19,807 nucleotides of DNA. Origin: Lachnospiraceae bacterium UBA3273 (GTDB lineage: Bacteria; Bacillota; Clostridia; Lachnospirales; Lachnospiraceae). The stretch is taken from contig DEUB01000025.1 of assembly GCA_002362385.1 (NCBI GenBank), positions 1,257 to 21,063 of the forward strand, read 5' to 3'. Below the pieces are notes generated by a model, which saw only the letters and a program-made list of their open reading frames with translations, did not search any database and was not told the DNA's origin. This document shows, piece by piece, positions 13,907 to 19,807 of this stretch. Every line of letters begins with the position of its first letter. The first letter of the stretch is position 1. Both the position numbers and the translations under genes were made by a program.

Positions 13907-16003
13907 ATGAGCGAAAATATTGTGGCAGAAAAGGGATGTGAACAGGACGAATTGATTAGCGTTATCATTCCTACCTACAATCGTGCGGGATTGCTGGAAC
14001 GTTCTGTTCAAAGCGTGTTGTCCCAGACTTATACAAATCTTGAGCTTTTGATCATTGATGATTGTTCCAATGACAATACCGGGGAGATTGTGAAAAGCCT
14101 TTCGGATAAAAGGATACGTTATTATCGAAATGATCATAATATGGGTCCTGCCGCATCTCGAAACAGAGGGGCTATGCTTGCAAAAGGCAGTCTTATTGCC
14201 TATCAGGATTCAGATGACGAATGGCTGCCCGATAAGCTTATGCGCCTGATGGAAGTCTGGAAAAAGGAGAAAAATGAAGAAACGGGAATGATTTACCACG
14301 AAATGCAGGAGCAGGGGGCTTCCGCATTTATTCCATCAAGGGATATTCCCTTGGAGTGGAAATCCAAAGAAATCTTCCGTCATATGCTTTTGTATCCCAT
14401 GATCGGAGCAACGGCGTCTTTGATCAGGAAGTCCTGTTTGGAAGAACTGGGAGGCTTTAATGAAGCGCTGGGGAGCATTGAGGATTATGAATTTTATTTG
14501 AGAATGGCGGAGAAATACGAAATTCTGTTTGTGGGAGAACCGTTGATGACCATTTATGATACGCCCGGAAGCGTCAATAAACGGTTCAGAAGTAAAATAG
14601 ATACGGAGCTGTATGTTCTGGATACCATGTATGAACCACTTTGCCGGTATGAAATTTTACAAAAAAAGGTAAATCTTATCAGGCAGCAGGCGGAGAACTA
14701 TGATTGTGAAGATTATTTTTATGAGCAGGCTTTATTGCTGTGCGAACGGCTTCAAAAGGCGGATGACATAGGGCCGGGGGAACATGAAGGATACAGCGGA
14801 GAAGAAAGAGACGCTTTTCATAATTTTGAAAAAGGAGGGTGTATCAGGGAATGTATAAGGAATGCTGCAGGAGAAATCAGCCGGACCGGAGGCGGGGACA
14901 GGGCAGAATATTATCAAAATGCGGCGGGACAGATTCAAAGGGTACTGAACGGTCTTTCCAAATTGCAGGATAACCTGAAGAAAAACCCTGCGATGCTTTC
15001 AAAGAATAGAACTGCTGTTACAGAAGCTTTATCGGATATCATAAAGAATCTGGGGGATTATTCAGACCTGGCCTTTCATCCTGTGCCCAAAAAGCAGAGA
15101 ATGGACGAGCTTTCGGAAAAGCTTTCGGAAGGGCGGAATTCAAACGGAACCATAAAAAATGTTCTGGATGATACCATAAAAGAGGCACGGGAACTGTTTT
15201 CGCAGATCGGAAAAGCAAAATGCTTTTGTACGGTATGCGGAAAAGAAGTGCGTTTTCTGCCCGCTTCTCCTTATAAGCAGGTTTTGCGCGAGCATTATGG
15301 CTATAAAGGGGGAGAGGTAGATTTCCTTTTTGAAGGAGAAGAAGACCGATGCCCTGTCTGCGGCGCACCGGAAAATATCAGGTTCCTACTGGGCTTTTTG
15401 GAAGATATCCGGCCTGAGGGCAGTGAGCAATTAAAAATATGCTGTATGGGAGCTGCAGGTAAAAATGATTTAAAAATGCAGGAATGGGTCAGAAAGTATG
15501 CTTCCATTAAAGAATATCTGGAATATATTCCGCCAAAGAATATAGAAGAAAAGTATGGAAATGAAAATGGAACGGAAGTTGAACAAAGGGAAGAAAAAGC
15601 GGATGTGCTGATATGTGCGGACATACTTGAGCGTGCGGAAAACGATTCCGAAATATCGGAAAGAATCAAGGGGCTGTTGAAAGAAAGCGGCGTATGCATT
15701 GTCATGATACCGGCGCTTTTGAAGGATGACCGTGCAGACCTTTTGGAAAAAACGTCCGCAGATTTCCGGGAAGAGGGAAATACGGATATATCCGGAGATG
15801 AAAAAATAGAAATAGAAAGAATAAAGAAGTTTGGCTTAGAAGGGGTCAGACGGGTTTATACAGAGCGCGATATAAAGGAGAAATTTGAAGAAGCCGGCTT
15901 TAGCGTTGAAATTCTGGATGAAAACTGGTTTGGCAGGGATTATTACGAACAGTGCGGATTTGGAAAGAAAGCGAAAATGTTTATGCTGACAAAGGAAGTA
16001 TAG
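13907..16003 (+). CDS. GT2 glycosyltransferase fused to a zinc-ribbon, methyltransferase-like C-terminus
   Basis: A 698-residue multidomain protein. Residues about 16-215 form a GT-A glycosyltransferase: VIIPTYNRAGLLERSVQSVL, then LIIDDCSNDNT and the metal-binding DSDD at 101-104. GGFNEALGSIEDYEFYLRM closes the domain. Residues about 250-435 are charged and helical, possibly coiled coil, with no recognised domain. A zinc-ribbon follows (C441/C444 and C482/C485). The tail resembles zinc-ribbon SAM methyltransferases: ADVLICADILERA in place of a 'hvLEH' motif, IKGLLKESGVCIVMIP in place of 'LKPGG', and FGRDYYEQCGFG near the end. The usual SAM-binding glycine loop is not evident, so the methyltransferase part may be degenerate. 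The ribosome site is AAGGGGAG at about 13890-13897. XRE gene 1 follows 13 bp later. The acceptor is unknown; flagellin or another surface glycan is possible. Confidence 0.82.
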   Translation: MSENIVAEKGCEQDELISVIIPTYNRAGLLERSVQSVLSQTYTNLELLIIDDCSNDNTGEIVKSLSDKRIRYYRNDHNMGPAASRNRGAMLAKGSLIAYQDSDDEWLPDKLMRLMEVWKKEKNEETGMIYHEMQEQGASAFIPSRDIPLEWKSKEIFRHMLLYPMIGATASLIRKSCLEELGGFNEALGSIEDYEFYLRMAEKYEILFVGEPLMTIYDTPGSVNKRFRSKIDTELYVLDTMYEPLCRYEILQKKVNLIRQQAENYDCEDYFYEQALLLCERLQKADDIGPGEHEGYSGEERDAFHNFEKGGCIRECIRNAAGEISRTGGGDRAEYYQNAAGQIQRVLNGLSKLQDNLKKNPAMLSKNRTAVTEALSDIIKNLGDYSDLAFHPVPKKQRMDELSEKLSEGRNSNGTIKNVLDDTIKEARELFSQIGKAKCFCTVCGKEVRFLPASPYKQVLREHYGYKGGEVDFLFEGEEDRCPVCGAPENIRFLLGFLEDIRPEGSEQLKICCMGAAGKNDLKMQEWVRKYASIKEYLEYIPPKNIEEKYGNENGTEVEQREEKADVLICADILERAENDSEISERIKGLLKESGVCIVMIPALLKDDRADLLEKTSADFREEGNTDISGDEKIEIERIKKFGLEGVRRVYTERDIKEKFEEAGFSVEILDENWFGRDYYEQCGFGKKAKMFMLTKEV

Positions 16004-16016
16004 AGGGGAATATGAA

Positions 16017-16373
16017 ATGTTAATCAGCCAACGGATTTTTGAATTGCTGGAGGAGAAGAAAATATCCCAGAAGGAATTTTCTTTAAGGACAGGGATTGCC
16101 CAGAGCACTATCAGCGACTGGAAAAGAAAAAAAACGAATCCCGCCGCAGATAAAATCATGCTCATATGCGAGGTTTTAAAGGTAACGCCCTATGAGCTGC
16201 TTTCCGATACACGGAACGGATGCAGCGGAACGGATTATGTGTTGATCGGAAAGGGCACGGACGAGCATATGCTGATAGAACAATACCGTTCCTTAAAGCA
16301 GATGGATAAAGGAAGAATTTTAGGATATATGCAGCTGCTGCGGGAAATCAATGAGCAGGAGAAGAAGCCGTAA
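16017..16373 (+). CDS. XRE-type HTH transcriptional regulator 1
   Basis: A 118-residue DNA-binding protein with a single helix-turn-helix of the Cro/CI (XRE) type at residues about 5-62: ISQKEFSLRTGIAQSTISDWKRKKTNPAADKI and a closing LKVTPYELLS. The C-terminal part has a short helical motif, YRSLKQMDKGRILGYMQLLREI, that is similar to the end of regulator 2. The start has GAGGGGAA at 16003-16010, overlapping the last base of the previous stop. It lies 13 bp behind the GT2-fusion gene and is likely cotranscribed with it. The target is unknown; the operator array ahead of regulator 2 is a natural candidate. Confidence 0.88.
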   Translation: MLISQRIFELLEEKKISQKEFSLRTGIAQSTISDWKRKKTNPAADKIMLICEVLKVTPYELLSDTRNGCSGTDYVLIGKGTDEHMLIEQYRSLKQMDKGRILGYMQLLREINEQEKKP

Positions 16374-16446
16374 TATGCGGTATGAAATATGTTAAGGTAA
16401 AATTCCGGTTTCGGCGAAAAATCAAAGAAAATATTCAGATATACTA

Positions 16447-16475
16447 TTGACAAAGGTAAAATAATAAGCCATAAT
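16447..16475 (+). promoter_or_regulatory. Strong sigma-A promoter ahead of regulator 2 and glf2
   Basis: TTGACA (16447-16452, perfect) is separated by exactly 17 bp from CATAAT (16470-16475, 5 of 6). Transcription would start near 16482, leaving a leader of about 160 nt before regulator 2. The -10 and start point are covered by the ATACGTAT operator-like repeats. AAGGTAAAAT occurs in the spacer (16453-16462) and again at 16394-16403. Confidence 0.85.
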
Positions 16476-16508
16476 ACGTATATACGTATTGAAAATGTTT
16501 ATACGTAC
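16473..16508 (+). promoter_or_regulatory. Operator-like array of ATACGTAT repeats
   Basis: A perfect 18-bp palindrome at 16473-16490 is made of two abutting ATACGTAT units (16474-16481, 16482-16489). A third copy, ATACGTAC, lies at 16501-16508. Each contains the self-complementary TACGTA. The palindrome overlaps the -10 and predicted start of the promoter, which is the classical position for repression. The likely binder is one of the two adjacent XRE proteins; this is inference. Confidence 0.65.
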
Positions 16509-16551
16509 AAGATATTATAAAATTTACCTAAAAAAACTATTTTCTCCCATA

Positions 16552-16585
16552 ATTCCTATATACTTCTGCCTTCAAATCCTATATA
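16552..16585 (+). repeat. Imperfect 11-bp direct repeat with a second -10 candidate
   Basis: ATTCCTATATA (16552-16562) and AATCCTATATA (16575-16585) differ at one position and start 23 bp apart, about two helical turns. The second copy runs into TATAAT (16582-16587), a perfect -10 hexamer with a poor -35 (TATACT, 16559-16564, 17-bp spacer). This may be a second, weaker promoter or a protein binding site. Confidence 0.35.
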
Positions 16586-16643
16586 ATAAATTTGCCCTAA
16601 TCTGTTTAAGGGGCGTTGCACAAGGATATTGGAGGAAAATAGT

Positions 16644-16985
16644 ATGACAGCATTGGCAAAATCAAAAATTTTAAAAAAGGAAATATTAAATCAGTACAAA
16701 AGCATCAGACAGTTTGCTTTAGAGATGGGAATTCCTTACAGCACTTTAGTTACTGCACTTGACCGGGGCATAGAAGGTATGGCGTACGGAACTGTCATCA
16801 GAATATGCGATAAATTAAATTTAAATCCTGTGACGTTTAAGGCATTGGAGGATACAACTGTTTCCGAACAGCTTCTGGAAAATCAGGTTATGTCCTATTA
16901 TGTAAAATTAAATCAGGAAGGTAAAGACAAGATTTTAGGTTTGATGGATGACTTTATTTCCATTAAAAAGTATAGGTTAAAGTAA
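16644..16985 (+). CDS. XRE-like small HTH regulator 2
   Basis: A 113-residue protein with a helix-turn-helix at about residues 18-60: SIRQFALEMGIPYSTLVTALDRG followed by ICDKLNLNPVTF. It ends in VKLNQEGKDKILGLMDDFISI, similar to the end of regulator 1, so both belong to one small-regulator type. A TTG at 16629 is in frame, but ATG 16644 is preferred because GGAGGA (16631-16636) is spaced for it. Its TAA overlaps the ATG of glf2 by one base (TAATG), so the two genes are translationally coupled. It sits under a strong promoter with operator-like repeats, which suggests autoregulation and control of glf2. The regulator role is inferred from fold and context. Confidence 0.82.
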   Translation: MTALAKSKILKKEILNQYKSIRQFALEMGIPYSTLVTALDRGIEGMAYGTVIRICDKLNLNPVTFKALEDTTVSEQLLENQVMSYYVKLNQEGKDKILGLMDDFISIKKYRLK

Positions 16986-18103
16986 TGCATTATGATTATC
17001 TGGTAGTTGGTGCGGGTATTTTTGGTGCAGTTTTTGCTCATGAAATGAAGAAACAGGGTAAAAGCTCTCTTGTGATCGACAAAAGAAGCCATATTGCCGG
17101 CAACATATATACGGAAGCTGTAAACGATATTCAGGTACACAAATACGGCGCCCATATTTTTCATACATCCGATAAAGAGGTATGGGATTATGTGCAGCAG
17201 TTTGCACATTTTAATCATTATGTTAATTCGCCTCTGGCAGTTTTTGAGGATGAATTGTACAATCTCCCCTTCAATATGAATACCTTTTCCAAAATGTGGG
17301 GGATACGTACGCCGGAAGAAGCAAAAAGGATCATTGATTCCCAGATTGCCGAGGCAGGGATCACGGAGCCGCGGAATCTGGAGGAACAGGCTGTTTCCCT
17401 GGTGGGTTATGATGTGTACAGGAAACTTATAGAAGGATATACAAGAAAGCAATGGGGGCGGGAATGCAGAGAACTGCCATCGTTTATTATTAAACGGCTT
17501 CCCCTTCGCTTCGTGTACGATAATAATTATTTTAACGACCCTTATCAGGGAATTCCTGAAGGCGGTTATACACAGATCGTGGGAAAAATGTTAGAAGGGA
17601 CTACGGTATTATTAAATACGGAATATAAGGCTTTTATCAATGATTCCGCAAAATCCGGTAAAGATACCTTTGGAAAGGTCCTTTATACAGGGATGATCGA
17701 CGCCTATTATGATTATTGCTATGGAGCGCTGGAATACAGGTCCCTTCGTTTTGAAGAGGAAATCCTGGAGGACTGCGACAATTACCAGGGAAATGCCGTG
17801 GTAAATTATACGGAATGGAAGATCCCCTATACGCGGATCATAGAGCATAAGCATTTTGAATTCGGAAAAGGAAAAGGAACAGTCATTACCCGCGAATATC
17901 CTGCTGCGTGGCAGAAGGGCGATGAACCTTATTATCCTGTCAACAATGAGGAAAATAATGCTTTGTACCAAAAATACAAAGAGCTGGCAGATAAGGAATC
18001 CGGCGTTATATTTGGCGGCAGGCTGGGGCAATACCGGTATTTTGATATGGATCAGGTAGTCCGCTGTGCACTGGATATGGTAAAGAAAGAAACCTGTTCA
18101 TAA
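16985..18103 (+). CDS. glf: UDP-galactopyranose mutase (second copy)
   Basis: A 372-residue mutase with the same motifs as the copy at 420-1523: GAGIFGAV near the N-terminus, HKYGAHIFHT, NLPFNMNTF, GYTRKQWGRE and DNNYFNDPYQGIP. The C-terminal FAD contact is FGGRLGQYRYFDMD. The C-terminal half includes an insertion near residue 220 (INDSAKSGKDTFGK) that copy 1 lacks in part. It begins inside the stop codon of regulator 2, with no independent ribosome site better than AGGTTAAAG, so translation probably depends on coupling. No galE accompanies it. It may be regulated separately from copy 1 to adjust Galf supply, or serve another glycan. Confidence 0.96.
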   Translation: MHYDYLVVGAGIFGAVFAHEMKKQGKSSLVIDKRSHIAGNIYTEAVNDIQVHKYGAHIFHTSDKEVWDYVQQFAHFNHYVNSPLAVFEDELYNLPFNMNTFSKMWGIRTPEEAKRIIDSQIAEAGITEPRNLEEQAVSLVGYDVYRKLIEGYTRKQWGRECRELPSFIIKRLPLRFVYDNNYFNDPYQGIPEGGYTQIVGKMLEGTTVLLNTEYKAFINDSAKSGKDTFGKVLYTGMIDAYYDYCYGALEYRSLRFEEEILEDCDNYQGNAVVNYTEWKIPYTRIIEHKHFEFGKGKGTVITREYPAAWQKGDEPYYPVNNEENNALYQKYKELADKESGVIFGGRLGQYRYFDMDQVVRCALDMVKKETCS

Positions 18104-18111
18104 AAACCCCC

Positions 18112-18139
18112 TTGCAAAATCATTTATTTTTGCTATAAT
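18112..18139 (+). promoter_or_regulatory. Sigma-A promoter of the carboxyltransferase gene
   Basis: TTGCAA (18112-18117), a 16-bp spacer and a perfect TATAAT (18134-18139) preceded by TGC (18131-18133), which gives an extended -10. It lies 9 bp after the glf2 stop and would start transcription near 18146, about 58 nt before the start codon. GCAAAA (18114-18119) and TTTTGC (18128-18133) also form a 6-bp AT-rich inverted repeat across the spacer, too weak to call a terminator. Confidence 0.8.
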
Positions 18140-18203
18140 AGTTTGAGGATCAAAATATTTGAAAAGGAAATAATATGAAACTCAAATTATGGAGGCTTGA
18201 CAG

Positions 18204-19807
18204 ATGAATTGGGATGATGCGATCAGGGAGCTGGATATGCGGAGAGAAAAGGCTTTACTTGGCGGCGGAGCGGCAAGGATTGAAAAGCAGCATAAAAGCG
18301 GTAAGCTGACAGCGAGGGAAAGAATAGATATCCTTCTGGATAAAGATACATTCGTGGAGGTCGATAATTTCATCGAGTCCCGCATTGATGATTTTGACCT
18401 GGATAAAAGGCGTGTACCCGGAGACGGCGTGGTAACGGGATACGGTAAGATCGACGGAAGGCTGGTGTTTGTTGCCAGCGAGGATTTTACGGTCATCGGC
18501 GGGACGTTGGGAGAGTATCATTCCTTTAAGATCACAAGGATCCAGGATATGGCAATGGAGATGAAGGCACCGCTTGTCTGCATCAATGACAGCGGCGGAG
18601 CCAGAATTGAAGAGGGGATTTCCTCTTTAAGCGGCTATTCGGGAATGTTTTTAAGACATACCCGCGCGTCGGGCATGATCCCCCAGATCGCCGTTATTTT
18701 AGGGCCCTGTTCGGGAGGCGCCTGCTATGCTCCTGCCATTTGTGATTTTATCTTTATGGTAAAGGATACTTCCAAAATGTTTATTACCGGTCCTAACGTG
18801 GTAAAGACGGTCATTAATGAGGAAGTAACGGTGGAAGAGCTGGGGGGAGCGGCGGTCCACGGAACAAAATCCGGCGTATCCCATTTTACATACGAGAATG
18901 AACGGGAATGCCTTATGGGCGTGCGGAAGCTTTTGTGTTATCTTCCGGGAAACTGGGAAGAGAAGCCCCCGGTTGTAAAGATGGGCGGGGAAGAGAACAA
19001 AAACGGCATTCAGAGAATGCTTGGGAAATTAAACAGAAATGCCGGGAACGCTGCCAGGGCCTGTACAAAGATCCAAAAGATCGTGCCGGATAACTCCCGT
19101 CATGCCTATGATGTTCATGAGGTTTTGGAATGTATCGTAGATAAAGATTCCTTCTTTGAGGTACAAAAGGATTTTGCGCAGAATGCGGTAATCGGTTTCG
19201 GGAGAATGGAAGGGAAAAGCGTGGGCTTTATCTGCAACCAGCCGGCGGTAATGGGAGGCTCCATAGACTATCATGCTTCGGATAAAATGGCCAGGTTTAT
19301 CCGCTTTTGCGACTGCTTTAATATTCCGTTGATCACTCTGGTGGATGTGCCCGCATTTTTGCCGGGGACAAGGCAGGAGCATAACGGTATCATCCGCCAC
19401 GGTGCAAAGGTTTTGTATGCATATTCGGAGGCAACGGTTCCCAAGATTACCCTGATCATGCGCAAGGCATACGGAGGCGCTTATATTGCCATGAATTCCA
19501 AGGAAATGGGCGCGGACCTTGTATTTGCGTGGCCTATTGCCGAAATAGCGGTAATGGGAGCTGACGGAGCAGTCAATATTGCGTTTAAGCGGAAGATCAA
19601 GGAGTCTTATGATCCCAGGGCTGCAAGGGAAGCTTATAAGAAGGAGTATGAAAAACGTTTCCTGAATCCTTACGTGGCAGCTGCAAGGGGATATGTAAAT
19701 GAAGTGATCAGACCGGATGAGACAAGGGATAAGCTTCTTAAGGCCTTAAACGGATTAAAAAATAAAAAAACATTAAATCCACAAAAGAAGCACGGCAATA
19801 TTCCTCT
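18204..19807 (+). CDS. Acyl-CoA carboxylase carboxyltransferase beta subunit, missing stop at window edge
   Basis: The carboxyltransferase half of a biotin-dependent acyl-CoA carboxylase or decarboxylase (PccB/MmdA family), which moves CO2 between carboxybiotin and an acyl-CoA such as propionyl-CoA. The frame is open for 534 codons and part of the next. Family motifs are KLTARERIDILLD near the N-terminus, DSGGARIEEGISSLSGY, GPCSGGACYAPAICDF, CNQPAVMGGSID, and KAYGGAYIAMNSKEMGAD. The visible end, KKHGNIP plus the first two bases of a Leu-compatible codon, matches the usual ending of the family, so only the last codon and stop appear to be missing. The start is ATG 18204 with GGAGG at 18191-18195. 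It has its own promoter and marks the boundary of the glycan region. Substrate specificity (methylmalonyl-CoA versus another acyl-CoA) is not readable here. Confidence 0.93.
   Translation, partial: MNWDDAIRELDMRREKALLGGGAARIEKQHKSGKLTARERIDILLDKDTFVEVDNFIESRIDDFDLDKRRVPGDGVVTGYGKIDGRLVFVASEDFTVIGGTLGEYHSFKITRIQDMAMEMKAPLVCINDSGGARIEEGISSLSGYSGMFLRHTRASGMIPQIAVILGPCSGGACYAPAICDFIFMVKDTSKMFITGPNVVKTVINEEVTVEELGGAAVHGTKSGVSHFTYENERECLMGVRKLLCYLPGNWEEKPPVVKMGGEENKNGIQRMLGKLNRNAGNAARACTKIQKIVPDNSRHAYDVHEVLECIVDKDSFFEVQKDFAQNAVIGFGRMEGKSVGFICNQPAVMGGSIDYHASDKMARFIRFCDCFNIPLITLVDVPAFLPGTRQEHNGIIRHGAKVLYAYSEATVPKITLIMRKAYGGAYIAMNSKEMGADLVFAWPIAEIAVMGADGAVNIAFKRKIKESYDPRAAREAYKKEYEKRFLNPYVAAARGYVNEVIRPDETRDKLLKALNGLKNKKTLNPQKKHGNIP

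Noticed and set aside
16017..16985. Prophage or toxin-antitoxin interpretation of the two XRE genes
   Set aside because: No integrase, phage structural gene or toxin-like partner is nearby; the neighbours are glycan genes and the coupling is to glf2.
18182..19465. Several open frames opposite or out of frame with the carboxyltransferase
   Set aside because: The real plus-strand frame from 18204 carries all family motifs continuously to the window edge; the others are shadows.

Overview
The window reads as chromosomal DNA of a motile, strictly anaerobic, low-to-moderate GC Gram-positive bacterium, most likely a Lachnospiraceae-type Clostridium relative. The pointers are strong AGGAGG-type ribosome binding sites, a glycyl radical enzyme with its activase (oxygen-sensitive chemistry), a Firmicutes-type short flagellin with a sigma-28 promoter, a lipobox lipoprotein, and a biotin-dependent acyl-CoA carboxyltransferase. 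The species call is inference from gene content only.

Layout. 1-132 is the 3' end of a gene, probably of the Rpn/PD-(D/E)XK transposase-nuclease type, followed by two hairpins. 420-2595 holds glf (UDP-galactopyranose mutase) and galE, the route from UDP-glucose to UDP-galactofuranose. 2659-3294 is a DUF5104-like lipoprotein. 3404-10269 is a tightly packed seven-gene run: a small Rossmann-like protein, a glycyl radical enzyme, its radical-SAM activase, a Rossmann plus DUF4422 glycosyltransferase-like protein, an extended SDR, and two tandem IspD/TarI-type cytidylyltransferases. 10466-11281 is flagellin, with its own sigma-28 promoter, a leader containing CsrA-like sites, and a strong terminator. 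It is followed by a CgeB-like glycosyltransferase (11366-12535), a convergent TPR glycosyltransferase (12537-13613, minus strand) and a GT2-methyltransferase fusion (13907-16003). 16017-16985 carries two small XRE-type regulators, the second overlapping a second glf copy (16985-18103). 18204 to the edge is an acyl-CoA carboxyltransferase beta subunit that lacks at least its stop codon and looks unrelated to the glycan genes.

How it may fit together (inference). The flagellin is flanked on both sides by sugar-nucleotide and glycosyltransferase genes, so the region looks like a flagellin or surface glycan biosynthesis island. GalE and Glf would supply galactofuranose. The glycyl radical enzyme, SDR and cytidylyltransferases would make one or two CDP-activated, possibly deoxygenated, sugars or polyols. 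The DUF4422, CgeB-like, TPR-GT2 and GT2-fusion proteins would transfer them. The most novel element is the glycyl radical enzyme and activase inside a CDP-sugar-type operon. The regulatory DNA is also informative: a near-consensus sigma-28 promoter, a leader with three ANGGA sites, and a tandem ATACGTAT operator on a strong sigma-A promoter ahead of the second XRE gene and glf2.
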